Assembly: GCA_963708855.1 (NCBI GenBank)
Contig: CAVPUM010000022.1
Span: 62,001 to 126,000, forward strand
Reading direction: 5' to 3'
From: CAIWHR01 sp963708855
GTDB taxonomy: Bacteria; Pseudomonadota; Gammaproteobacteria; Burkholderiales; Casimicrobiaceae
DNA length: 64,000 nt
The translations under genes and the position numbers were made by a program. The notes under the pieces were generated by a model. It was not told the origin of the DNA. It did no database searches and worked only from the letters and a program-made list of their open reading frames with translations. This document shows positions 1-8,389 of this stretch, piece by piece. Within the stretch, counting starts at the first letter, position 1; every line of letters starts with the position of its first letter.

Positions 1-1
1 G

Positions 2-85
2 CGGATCGCGGTGCGCGAGCTGCGTTTTCTGGCGAAGCTCGCCGCCGACGTCGACGCCATGCTCGGCGCGCAGGACGACGGATGA
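2..85 (+). CDS. hscB: HscB co-chaperone, C-terminal end (partial)
   Basis: Only the last 27 codons are in the window, read in the second frame and ending with TGA at 83-85. The tail (ELRFLAKLAADVDAML, then an acidic end) resembles the C-terminal helix of HscB, which delivers the IscU scaffold to the chaperone HscA. The identity rests mainly on position: hscA, fdx and iscX follow on the same strand in the usual isc order. The gene continues to the left of the window. A REP triplet starts at the base after the stop codon. Confidence 0.75.
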   Translation, partial: RIAVRELRFLAKLAADVDAMLGAQDDG

Positions 86-316
86 ACGACCCCCACGCTC
101 ACTGCGTTCGCTGCCCCCGCGGGGGCAGTCAGTGCCCTTCGGGCGGCCGGGCGGGCGGATGTACGACCCCCACGCTCACTGCGTTCGCTGCCCCCCGCGG
201 GGGCAGTCAGTGCCCTTCGGGCGGCCGGGCGGGCGGATGTACGACCCCCACGCTCACTGCGTTCGCTGCCCCCCGCGGGGGCAGTCAGTGCCCTTCGGGC
301 GGCCGGGCGGGCACTG
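86..316 (+). repeat. Three tandem copies of a REP-like element
   Basis: Units begin at 86, 163 and 241 (spacing 77 and 78 bases). Each unit starts ACGACCCCCACGCTCACTG, has a central GC palindrome of the form CCCCCGCGGGGG, and ends in the CCTTCGGGCGGCCGGGCGGG block. The copies are almost identical; the first lacks one C of the C-run. The array fills the whole gap between the hscB stop (85) and the hscA ATG (317). A family member recurs at six other intergenic sites in the window. Each unit could fold into a strong hairpin in the mRNA. Confidence 0.92.
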
Positions 317-2188
317 ATGCCGCTCTTGCAGATTTCCGAGCCGGACGCGCCGCCGGTTGCGCGCGAGCAGCGGCTGGCGGTCGGCATCGACCTCGGCACG
401 ACGAACTCGCTCGTCGCGACGGTGCGCAACGGCATCCCCGTCGTCCTGCCCGACTCGCGCGGCCACCCGCTGCTCCCCTCGATTGTCCGCTACGGCGAGA
501 CCGGGGTCGACGTCGGGCACGCCGCGCAACTGGTGCAGGCACGCGATCCGCAGAACACGATTGTCTCGGTGAAACGCCTGATGGGCCGCGGCCTGGTCGA
601 TCTCCCCGACGCGCGGCGCTTTCCGTACCGCTTCGTCGAAGCGCCTGGAATGGTCAGGCTCGCCACGCGCGCCGGCGTGAAAAGCCCGGTGGAAATTTCG
701 GCGGAAATCCTTCGCGCTCTGCGCGCCCGCGCCGAGGCGAGCCTCGGGGGCGAGCTCGCCGGCGCGGTCGTCACGGTGCCCGCGTACTTCGACGATGCGC
801 AGCGGCAGGCAACCAAGGACGCCGCGAAGCTCGCCGGCCTCGATGTGCTGCGCCTGCTGAACGAGCCCACGGCGGCGGCAATTGCCTACGGCCTCGACAA
901 CGCGGCGCAGGGCACGTACGCGATCTACGATCTCGGCGGCGGCACATTCGACATCTCGATCCTGAAGCTCACGCGCGGCGTGTTCGAGGTGCTTGCGACG
1001 AACGGCGACTCGGCGCTCGGCGGCGACGACTTCGATCATCGTATCTATTGCTGGATCCTCGAGTCGGCCGGGCTGCCGCCGCTGTCGCCCGAGGACACGC
1101 GGCTCCTGATGATGAAGGCGCGCGAGGCGAAGGAGAACCTGACGCTGCACGAGACGGCCCCGATCCTGGCCACGCTGTCCGATGGCTCCAAGGTGGATCT
1201 TGCCCTCGACGCCGAGACGTTCACGGCGATCTCGCAGCACCTGGTGGCGAAGACGCTGGGGCCGGTGAAGCGCGCGTTGCGCGACGCCGGGTTGACGCCG
1301 GCCGACATCCGCGGCGTCGTGATGGTCGGCGGGTCGACGCGGATGCCGCAGATTCAGCGCGCAGTCGGCGATTTCTTCGGCCAGCCGCCACTGACCAATC
1401 TCGATCCGGACCAGGTCGTCGCTCTGGGCGCCGCGATCCAGGCGAACGTGCTGGCGGGCAACCGCGCGGCCGGCGACGACTGGCTGCTGCTCGACGTCAT
1501 CCCGCTGTCGCTCGGCCTCGAGACCATGGGCGGCCTCACGGAGAAGATCGTTCCCCGCAATTCGACGATCCCCGTGACCCGCGCCCAGGAATTCACGACG
1601 TTCAAGGACGGGCAGACCGCGATCGCGATCCACGTCGTGCAGGGCGAGCGCGAGAAGGTCGCGGATTGCCGCTCGCTTGCCCGGTTCGAGCTGCGCGGCA
1701 TTCCGCCCATGGCCGCCGGCGCGGCGCGGGTCAAGGTGACGTTCCAGGTCGACGCCGACGGATTGCTGTCCGTGTCCTCGCGCGAGCAGACGTCGGGAAT
1801 CGAGGCCGCGATCGTCGTCAAGCCGTCCTACGGTCTGTCCGACGCCGAGATCTCGCGGATGCTGGAGGATTCGGTCGCGCACGCCGCCGACGACATGGCC
1901 GCGCGCGCGCTGGCCGAAGCGCAGGTCGAGGCCGACCAGCTCGTCATGTTGACCAACGCGGCGCTGGCCGCGGACGGTGATCTGCTGTCCCCCGCCGGGC
2001 GGCGCGCCATCGACGGAGCGCTTGCCGAAGTGCTGCGGCTGCGTGCCGGCACCGACGCCAAGGCACTGGTCAGCGCGACCGACGCGCTCAATCGCGCGAC
2101 CGGAGAGTTCGCCGCGCGCCGGATGGATCGCGGCGTCGCGCGCGCCTTGACGGGCCGCAACGTCGATGCCCTCACCGGGGCCCCATAG
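317..2188 (+). CDS. hscA: Fe-S assembly chaperone HscA (Hsp70 family)
   Basis: A 623-residue Hsp70-type ATPase, the normal HscA length. Near residue 24 is the first phosphate-binding motif (GIDLGTTNS). The second nucleotide motif (IYDLGGGTFD) and the adenosine motif (VMVGGSTRMPQ) follow at the expected spacing, then the substrate-binding domain with its ITVTRAQEF-type start. HscA acts with HscB to release [2Fe-2S] clusters from IscU to apo-proteins in the cytosol. The reading frame is intact. The ATG directly abuts the REP triplet; fdx follows 6 bases after the stop. HscA, not DnaK, is indicated by the Fdx/IscX neighbours and the short acid-poor C-terminus. Confidence 0.96.
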   Translation: MPLLQISEPDAPPVAREQRLAVGIDLGTTNSLVATVRNGIPVVLPDSRGHPLLPSIVRYGETGVDVGHAAQLVQARDPQNTIVSVKRLMGRGLVDLPDARRFPYRFVEAPGMVRLATRAGVKSPVEISAEILRALRARAEASLGGELAGAVVTVPAYFDDAQRQATKDAAKLAGLDVLRLLNEPTAAAIAYGLDNAAQGTYAIYDLGGGTFDISILKLTRGVFEVLATNGDSALGGDDFDHRIYCWILESAGLPPLSPEDTRLLMMKAREAKENLTLHETAPILATLSDGSKVDLALDAETFTAISQHLVAKTLGPVKRALRDAGLTPADIRGVVMVGGSTRMPQIQRAVGDFFGQPPLTNLDPDQVVALGAAIQANVLAGNRAAGDDWLLLDVIPLSLGLETMGGLTEKIVPRNSTIPVTRAQEFTTFKDGQTAIAIHVVQGEREKVADCRSLARFELRGIPPMAAGAARVKVTFQVDADGLLSVSSREQTSGIEAAIVVKPSYGLSDAEISRMLEDSVAHAADDMAARALAEAQVEADQLVMLTNAALAADGDLLSPAGRRAIDGALAEVLRLRAGTDAKALVSATDALNRATGEFAARRMDRGVARALTGRNVDALTGAP

Positions 2189-2194
2189 CGTCCA

Positions 2195-2533
2195 ATGCCC
2201 AGGATAACCGTGCTGCCGCATCCGGAAATCTGCCCCGACGGAGCGACGTTCGAGGCGGAGCAGGGGGTTTCGCTCTGCGACAGCCTGCTCGCGCAAGGCA
2301 TCGCGATCGAACATGCCTGCGAGAAATCCTGCGCCTGCACGACCTGCCACGTGATCGTCCGCGAGGGCTTCTCCACGCTGACGGCGTCGACGGAGGACGA
2401 GGACGACCTGCTCGACCGCGCATGGGGGTTGACGCCGCTGTCGCGGCTTTCCTGCCAGGCGATCGTCGACGACGCCCCGCTCGTGATCGAGATACCACGG
2501 TACACGATCAACTACGCGAAAGAGAAGCACTAG
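2195..2533 (+). CDS. fdx: [2Fe-2S] ferredoxin of the ISC system
   Basis: A 112-residue adrenodoxin-type ferredoxin. The cluster ligands are Cys42, Cys48, Cys51 and Cys87, at the same positions as in E. coli Fdx; the motif CEKSCACTTCH is clear. It supplies electrons for cluster assembly on IscU. The frame is intact and lies between hscA (6-base gap) and iscX (20-base gap), so it is clearly part of the isc operon. Confidence 0.96.
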   Translation: MPRITVLPHPEICPDGATFEAEQGVSLCDSLLAQGIAIEHACEKSCACTTCHVIVREGFSTLTASTEDEDDLLDRAWGLTPLSRLSCQAIVDDAPLVIEIPRYTINYAKEKH

Positions 2534-2553
2534 CTCCGCTGCGCGAGGCCCCG

Positions 2554-2760
2554 ATGAAATGGACCGACACGCGCGAGATTGCGATCGCGCTCTCCGAGCA
2601 GCATCCTGACGTCGACCCGCGGGCCATCCTGTTCACGGATCTCAGGCGATGGGTGCTCGAACTGCCCGGGTTTGCCGACGATCCGAAGCACAGCGGCGAG
2701 AAGATCCTCGAAGCGATCCAGATGGCGTGGATGGAAGAAGGCGACTTCGACGAGGACTGA
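2554..2760 (+). CDS. iscX: Fe-S assembly regulator IscX
   Basis: A 68-residue acidic protein, the usual IscX length. It contains the family signature around FTDLRRWVLELPGF and the MAWMEE(G) end. IscX binds IscS and iron and modulates the rate of cluster assembly. It is the last gene of the isc operon in this window. A REP-like element starts at the base after its TGA, followed by the convergent serB gene. Confidence 0.94.
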   Translation: MKWTDTREIAIALSEQHPDVDPRAILFTDLRRWVLELPGFADDPKHSGEKILEAIQMAWMEEGDFDED

Positions 2761-2837
2761 AGGGCCCCCACGCCCACTGGGTTCGCCGCCCCCCGCGGGG
2801 GCGTGCAGTGCCCTTCGGGCGGCCGGGCGGGCACTGA
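2761..2837 (+). repeat. REP-like element after iscX
   Basis: A single copy of the family found at 86-316, slightly diverged (GGGCCCCCACGCCCACTGG at the left end) and ending in the same GGGCGGCCGGGCGGGCACTGA block. It occupies the gap between the convergent iscX (stop 2760) and serB (stop 2864). Its palindromic core could serve as a two-way transcription barrier, which is inference. Confidence 0.9.
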
Positions 2838-2863
2838 CCACGGGGCAGTGTGCCGCGGCGACG

Positions 2864-3704
2864 TCAGGGGAACAGATTCAGCACCGCGTCGAGCCCGCAG
2901 TGGTCGATCGCATAGGTTGCCTGCGCGCGCAGGACCGGCTTCGCGCGATAGGCGATCGACACATCGGCCGCTTTCAGCATCGGCACGTCGTTTGCTCCGT
3001 CGCCGATCGCGATCACGATGCCGCCGGCGCCGGCGTAGCGCTCCCGCATCGCGGCCAGGCGCGCGGCCTTCGCCTGCGCGTCGAAGATCGGCGGCACGAC
3101 GCGGCCGGTCAGGCAGCCCGCCGCGACGTCCAGGACGTTCGCGGCCGTGGCGTCGAAATCGAGTTGCGCCTTCAGCCGGTCCGTGAAGAACGTGAAGCCG
3201 CCGGAGACGAGCAGCGTCTTCGCGCCGGCGGCCTTGAAGCCATCGAGCATGCGCTCGGCCCCGGGGGAGAGCGCCAGGCGCTCGGCGTAGACGCGCTCGA
3301 GCTCGCCGACCGGCAGCCCGGAGAGGAGCGCGACCCTGCGCGTGAGACTTTCGGCGAAGTCGATTTCACCGCGCATCGCCGCTGCCGTGATCGCGGCCAC
3401 GTCGCGCTTGATGCCCATGCGGTCGGCGATCTCGTCGATGCACTCGATCGTGATCAACGTCGAGTCCATGTCCATGGCGACCACGCGCACGCGGTCGCGC
3501 GTCTGACCCGGCGGGAACGAATGCATGATCGATGCCGGCGGCGGTGCACAGCGCGGCGACGCCCGCGTGCGGTTGCGCGCGCGAAAGCCGGAATGCCTGG
3601 AGCGTCCCGCTGTCGAGCGCGTGGATTCCCTGCGCTCCGGTGAGTGACGCGATCGCCGCGACATCGGCGGTGCTGATCGCGGATGCCTGGATGACGAGAT
3701 CCAT
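2864..3704 (-). CDS. serB: Phosphoserine phosphatase SerB (one frameshift)
   Basis: A HAD-superfamily phosphatase of about 279 residues, the last step of serine synthesis. The catalytic motif is DMDSTLI (nucleophile Asp in DxDST). Downstream are the serine-hydroxyl motif VSGGFT and the metal motif GDGANDVPML. The N-terminal part (MDLVIQASAIS...) is in another frame. Removing one base of the CCC run at 3507-3509 joins the halves exactly (HAFVPAG then QTRDRVR). Treated as one gene with a sequence error. It starts 12 bases after the rnr stop, so it is probably co-transcribed with rnr. Confidence 0.92.
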
Positions 3705-3716
3705 CCCGCTACGGCG

Positions 3717-6178
3717 TCAGTGCTTGGGGGTCTTGCGGCCCGGGCGATCCGTGCGCGCGGGAGCGCTCGCCTGACCGGAACGCGGCCCGGCCTCCGGCGG
3801 CGCCGCGCCGGGCGCATCGGCCAGCGTGAAATCGATCTTCGCCGTCTCGAGATCGACGCGGGCGACCATCACGCGGACCCGGCCGGCCAGCTGGAAAATC
3901 CGGCCGCTGCGCTCGCCGACCATCGCGTGGCGCCCGGCGTCGAAGTGGAAATAGTCGCGGCCCAGCTCGGTGACGTGGACCAGGCCGTCGATGTTGAGGC
4001 CGTCCAGCGTGACGAAGATGCCGAAGCTCGTGACGCCGCTGATCGTGCCGTCGAAGCTCTCGCCGACCTTGTCCTGCATGAAATAGCACTTGAGCCAGTT
4101 CTCGACGTCGCGCGTCGCGTCGTCGGCGCGGCGCTCGGTGAGCGAGCAGTGCACGCCGAGCTCGTTCCACGAAGTGCCGGCCGGCTTGTACTCCAGGCCG
4201 GCCAGCACCGCCTTGATCGCGCGATGGACGACGAGGTCCGGATAGCGGCGGATCGGCGACGTGAAGTGCGCGTAGGCCTCGTAGGAAAGCCCGAAGTGGC
4301 CGACGTTGTCCGGCCGGTATCGCGCCTGCTGCAACGAGCGCAGCAGCACCGTCTGCAGCAGCGCGTAATCGGGGCGATCCTTGATCCGCAGCAGCAGCTT
4401 CGCGTAGTCGGACGCCGTGGGCTCGTCGCCGCCCGGCAGCGCGAGCGCGCAGCTGGCCAGGAAGTCGCGGAGCGCCGCGAGCTTCTCGGGCGTCGGCCCC
4501 TCGTGCACGCGGTAGAGCGCGGGATGCTTGTGCGCGGCGAGGAATTCCGCGGTGCAGACGTTCGCCGCGAGCATGCACTCCTCGATCAGCTTGTGCGCGT
4601 CGTTGCGCACGACCGGCACGATCCGGACGATCTTGCCCTGGACGTCGAACTCGAGCTGCATCTCGACGCTGTCGAAGTCGATCGCGCCGCGCGCTTCGCG
4701 GGCGCGCTTCAGCGCATGGAACAGCGCGTAGAGGTCGGCGAGCCGGGGCAGCAGCTCCTTCGCCTCCCGCGCGACGCTCTTCGGGTCCGCCAGCCAGTTC
4801 CACACCTGGGTGTAGGTGAGCCGCGCGCGCGAGTGCATCACGGCCGGGTAGAACCTGTGCTTCGCTGATCCGTCCCTCGGCGGTCACCTCCATGTCGCAG
4901 ACCATGCACAGCCGGTCCACGGCGGGCTTGAGCGAGCAGAGCTCGTTGGACAGCGCCTCCGGCAGCATCGGGATGACGCGGCGCGGAAAATACACCGACG
5001 TGCCGCGCTCGCGCGCGTCGCGATCGAGCGGGTCGCCGTCCTTCACGTAATGCGAGACGTCGGCGATCGCCACGATCAGCCGGAAGCCCTTGCCCTTGCG
5101 CTCGCAATACACGGCGTCGTCGAAGTCCTTCGCCGTTTCGCCGTCGATCGTGACGAGCGGCAGCGCCGTGAGATCGACGCGGCCGGCGCGGTCGCGGTCG
5201 GTGACCGTCGGCGGGCAGCTTGCCGGCCTGCTTGCGCGCCGCGAGCGAGAACTCGTGCGGCAGGTCGTGCTTGCGCAGCGCGATCTCGATTTCCATCCCG
5301 GGGTCGGTGTAGCCGCCCAGCACCTCGACGACGCGCGCGATCGCCTCGCGCTGCGGCGAGGGCTGCTGCAGGATCTCGACGACGACGACGTCGCCGGACT
5401 TCGCGCTGCCCCGTTCGTCCGGCGGCACCAGCAGGTCCTGGTTGATGCGGCGATTCTCGGCGACGACGAACGTGATGCCGCGCTCGTCGTAGAGGCGGCC
5501 GACGACGGTCTGGTTCGCCCGCGTCAGCACATCGACGATCTGCCCCTCGGGCCGGCCGCGCCGATCGACGCCGGACCGTCGCGCCGTCGCGCGGTCGCCG
5601 TGGAGCACCTTGTGCATCTCCGTCGGGGCTGAGGAACAGGTCGGCGCCGCCGTCGTCCGGGACGAGGAAGCCGAAGCCGTCGGGATGTCCCTGCACGGTC
5701 CCGCTGACGAGATCGAGCTTGGCGGTGACGCAGAGCTCGCCCTTGCGGTTCATCAGCAGCTGCCCGTCGCGCTGCATCGCGTCGATGCGGCCGAAGAACG
5801 CGTCGCGGGCGCGCTTGTCGACGGTCATCTCGCGCGCGAGGTCGACCGGCGGCAGCGGCACGCCCGCTGCCTTCAGCGCGTCGAGGATCGCCACGCGCGA
5901 AGGCAGCAGCGCGGGATCGATGTCGCCGCGACGGCGAGACCTGCGGTCGCCGGTTTCGTCGGGGCGGGCGTCGCCGCGGCGCGTGGCAGGCGGCGGGGAA
6001 GCGATGCCGACCGTCGGGGTCGGTTCCGGGCGCGGGCTCCTGGCGCGCGGCGAACTCCCTGGAGTACCTTCGCGCTGCGCACTCCGGTATTCGCCCTTGG
6101 GACGGCCCGGGGACTCGTGCCCGCCTCTCGCGTTTTCGCGGAGCGGGACTTCGGAGCGGAGGCGGGTTTCTTTGACAA
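3717..6178 (-). CDS. rnr: Ribonuclease R (several frameshifts; start uncertain)
   Basis: A 3'-5' exoribonuclease of about 820 residues that degrades structured RNA. In order are an OB/cold-shock region (GTVQGHPDGFGFLVPD), the RNB catalytic domain (DGETAKDFDDAVYCE; TSPIRRYPDLVVHRAI) and a C-terminal S1 domain (GTISGVTSFGIFVTLD), then a basic tail. Extra single bases near 5625, 5212 and 4855 break the frame; deleting each restores, for example, SEAQFYPAVMHS. The start shown is a TTG giving MSKKPASAPKSRS. A repeat-like segment lies just after it (about 6040-6115), and joining that start to the body needs a further indel, so the true N-terminus is unresolved. Confidence 0.9.
6040..6115 (-). repeat. 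Repeat-like segment at the 5' end of rnr
   Basis: On the minus strand this reads GGCCGTCCCAAGGGCGAAT followed by a GC-rich tract with GTGCGCAGCGCGAAGG. It shares GGCCGTCCCAAGG with the element at 24138-24215 (GGCCGTCCCAAGGCGCGAG). I infer a second variant of the same repeat class sitting inside or just before the rnr coding region. The exact ends are not clear. Confidence 0.5.
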
Positions 6179-6200
6179 CGAAGGGTCCGAAACGTAAAAT
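6172..6200 (+). promoter_or_regulatory. Sigma-70 promoter of tRNA-Leu
   Basis: TTGACA at 6172-6177, a 17-base spacer and TAAAAT at 6195-6200 make a near-consensus sigma-70 promoter. The expected start is about 6207, eight bases before the tRNA at 6215. The -35 box overlaps the possible TTG start of the divergent rnr gene. Confidence 0.85.
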
Positions 6201-6214
6201 TATCTGTTGCCGTT

Positions 6215-6301
6215 GCCCAGGTGGCGGAATTGGTAGACGCACCAGGTTCAGGTCCTGGCGGTAGCAATACTGTGGGGGTTCGAGTCCCTTCCTGGGCACC
6301 A
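6215..6301 (+). tRNA. tRNA-Leu (anticodon CAG)
   Basis: An 87-base class II tRNA. The acceptor stem is GCCCAGG paired with CCTGGGC, then discriminator A and an encoded CCA at 6299-6301. The D-arm has GGTAGACGC, the anticodon stem CCAGG/CCTGG encloses TTCAGGT (anticodon CAG), a long variable arm follows, and the T-arm is GGGGGTTCGAGTCCC-like. The position between the PRTase/purA cluster and rnr is common in this group. It is transcribed opposite to both neighbours. Confidence 0.97.
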
Positions 6302-6343
6302 TCGAAGATACCGCAAGTATCGCCGTAACGGCCTGCCCGCGCC

Positions 6344-6365
6344 CGCGCCCGCGGGCGCTTTTTTG
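6344..6365 (+). terminator. Rho-independent terminator after tRNA-Leu
   Basis: The palindrome GCGCCCGCGGGCGC at 6346-6359 is followed by a run of six T. It lies 45 bases after the tRNA and before the convergent PRTase gene (stop 6427), so it should end tRNA transcription. The alternating GCCC repeats allow a longer stem with a larger loop. Confidence 0.7.
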
Positions 6366-6426
6366 TTCCCGCGGCGGCCGGCATCGGGTGCGCTCGTGCC
6401 GGCCGATGGCCGCGCGGGGCGCGCGT

Positions 6427-6939
6427 CTACGCGCCCCCGAGGCGCGCCTTCAGGCCCTCCGGACGCAGCGTGTCGTAGACCTCGAACGGCTGGTGGATCC
6501 ACGGATTGTCGGCAAGGTATTCGACGTAATAGTCCGGCTTGGCGGTCGAACAGGCCTTCCACCACACCACGGCGGTCTTGCAGGCCTTGATCACCGGCCA
6601 GCGCACCGGCAGCGCCTTTTCCACGGCCGCGAGCGTGTGGCCCGAGTCGACCATGTCGTCGACGAGCAGCACGCGCGAGCCCAGCCGCGGCGAGGTCATC
6701 GTCATGTGCTCGGCGATCACGAGCTCGCCGCGGATCGTGCCGCCTTCCGCCGCGTACGAATGCGTGGACAGGATCGCCAGCGGCTTTTCGTAGATGCGCG
6801 ACAGGACGTCGCCCACGCGCATGCCGCCGCGCGCGATGCAGATGATCTGGTCGAAATCGTAGCCCGACTCGTGGACACTGAGCGCGAGTCTCTCCACGAG
6901 CGTGTTGTACTGGTCCCAGCTCACGTGCAGGCTCGGCAT
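6427..6939 (-). CDS. Phosphoribosyltransferase (purine type)
   Basis: A 170-residue type I phosphoribosyltransferase. The PRPP-binding loop is LLVDDMVDSGHTL, and ICIARGGMRVGDVLS is the second PRPP-contact region. It likely salvages a purine base (hypoxanthine, guanine or xanthine) with PRPP, but the exact base cannot be told from sequence alone. It is the last gene of the long minus-strand cluster, 45 bases after purA, which fits purine metabolism. The frame is intact. Confidence 0.88.
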   Translation of the reverse strand: MPSLHVSWDQYNTLVERLALSVHESGYDFDQIICIARGGMRVGDVLSRIYEKPLAILSTHSYAAEGGTIRGELVIAEHMTMTSPRLGSRVLLVDDMVDSGHTLAAVEKALPVRWPVIKACKTAVVWWKACSTAKPDYYVEYLADNPWIHQPFEVYDTLRPEGLKARLGGA

Positions 6940-6984
6940 CCGGATTCCCCTCGAGCGTTGGTCGTGTTCGCCGCTCGTTGCCCG

Positions 6985-8280
6985 CTAATGGAACGGGTGC
7001 CGCAGCAGGATCGTCTCGTCGCGGTCCGGCCCCGTCGAGACCATGGCAATCGGCGCGGCGGTGAGCTGCTCGATCCGCTCGAGGTAGGCGCGCGCATTGG
7101 GCGGCAACCCGTCGATCGACCTGACGCCGACCGTGCTTTCGGTCCAGCCGGGCAGCGACTCGTACACCGGCACGCACTCGGCGACGGCGTCCGCGCCCGA
7201 AGGCAGCAGCGCGACCGGGCTGCCGCGCACGGTGTATCCGGTGCAGATGCGGATCTCGCTCATGCCGTCGAGGACGTCGAGCTTCGTGATGCACAGTCCG
7301 TCGACGCCGTTCAATTGCAGCGACCGGGTCAGCGCGGGAATGTCGAGCCAGCCGCAGCGGCGCGGACGACCGGTCACCGAGCCGAATTCGTTGCCGCGCT
7401 TGGCGAGCCGCGCGCCCGTCGGCGTCGGTGAGCTCGGTCGGAAACGGGCCGGTTCCGACGCGCGTCGTGTAGGCCTTGACGATCCCGAGCACGTAGTCCA
7501 GGAACTGCGGTCCGACGCCCGCGCCCGGAGGCGGCCGCGCCGGCGAGGCAGTTCGACGACGTCACGTACGGGTAGGTGCCGTGATCGACGTCGAGCAGCG
7601 CGCCCTGCGCGCCCTCGAACAGCAGCGACTGGCCGCGCGCGCGCGCCTCCTGCAGCAGCGCCGCGACGTCGGCGACCATCGGCTGCAGCTGCGCGGCGAG
7701 CCCGAGGGTATCGTCGCGGGTCTTGGCGAACGGGACCGGGTCGCGCTTGAAGTACTGCGTCAGCACGAAATTGTGGAACTCCAGCAGCGGCTCCAGTTTC
7801 GCCGCGAAGCGGTCGGGATAGAACAGGTCCTGCAGCCGGATCGCGCGGCGGGCGATCTTGTCTTCGTAGGCGGGGCCGATGCCGCGGCCGGTGGTCCCGA
7901 TCTTGGCGTCGCCCATCGCGCCTTCCCGCGCCTGGTCGAGCGCGACGTGATAGGGGAGCACCAGCGGGCACGCCGGCGAGATCTTGAGGCGCGAGCCGGA
8001 CCGCCACGCCGGCGCCCTCGAGCTCGCCGATCTCCTGCAGCAGCGCCGACGGCGAGACGACGACGCCGTTGCCGATGTAGACCGAGACGCCGGGCCGCAG
8101 GATGCCGGACGGAATGAGTCGCAGCACGGTCTTCCGGCCGTCGATGACGAGCGTGTGCCCGGCGTTGTGTCCGCCCTGGAACCGCACGACGCCCTGCGCG
8201 TGCTCGGTCAGCCAGTCGACGACCTTGCCCTTGCCTTCATCGCCCCACTGGGTGCCGATGACGACGACGTTCTTGCCCAT
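6985..8280 (-). CDS. purA: Adenylosuccinate synthetase PurA (three frameshifts)
   Basis: Catalyses GTP-dependent conversion of IMP and aspartate to adenylosuccinate, the first committed step to AMP. The N-terminal GTP-binding motif (IGTQWGDEGKGK) and the IMP-site region (GGHNAGHT; TTGRGIGPAYEDK) are present, and the C-terminal half ends LRHPFH. Extra single bases near 7995, 7525 and 7416 split it over three frames. Deleting the three gives exactly 430 residues, the family length. Expression should be with hisZ upstream and the PRTase downstream. Confidence 0.94.
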   Translation of the reverse strand: MGKNVVVIGTQWGDEGKGKVVDWLTEHAQGVVRFQGGHNAGHTLVIDGRKTVLRLIPSGILRPGVSVYIGNGVVVSPSALLQEIGELEGAGVAVRLAPQDLAGVPAGAPLSRRARPGAGRRDGRRQDRDHRPRHRPRLRRQDRPPRDPAAGPVLSRPLRGETGAAAGVPQFRADAVLQARPGPVRQDPRRYPRARRAAAADGRRRRGAAAGGARARPVAAVRGRAGRAARRRSRHLPVRDVVELPRRRGRLRARASDRSSWTTCSGSSRPTRRASEPARFRPSSPTPTGARLAKRGNEFGSVTGRPRRCGWLDIPALTRSLQLNGVDGLCITKLDVLDGMSEIRICTGYTVRGSPVALLPSGADAVAECVPVYESLPGWTESTVGVRSIDGLPPNARAYLERIEQLTAAPIAMVSTGPDRDETILLRHPFH

Positions 8281-8389
8281 TTTGCCTTTCCGCGGAATTG
8301 GGGGTCGGAAGACCGGGGTCAGCGGCGCAGGATGCGACGGCATTCATCGCCTGTTGCACGACTGATCCCGTTCCCGCCGTATCCGCATG

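Noticed and set aside
86..316. Triplet of repeats as a CRISPR array
   Set aside because: The units are contiguous 77-78 base copies with no unique spacers, the same element recurs singly elsewhere, and no cas gene is present.
254..2530. A 758-codon open frame on the minus strand opposite hscA and fdx
   Set aside because: It lies opposite intact, well-recognised genes and is rich in Arg, His and Gln with no domain. Such antisense frames are common at this GC content.
5208..5628. Programmed ribosomal frameshifting at CC(G)GACGG contexts
   Set aside because: A few shifts share CCGACGG, but most do not, there is no common slippery motif or downstream structure, and the genes concerned are not known to use frameshifting.
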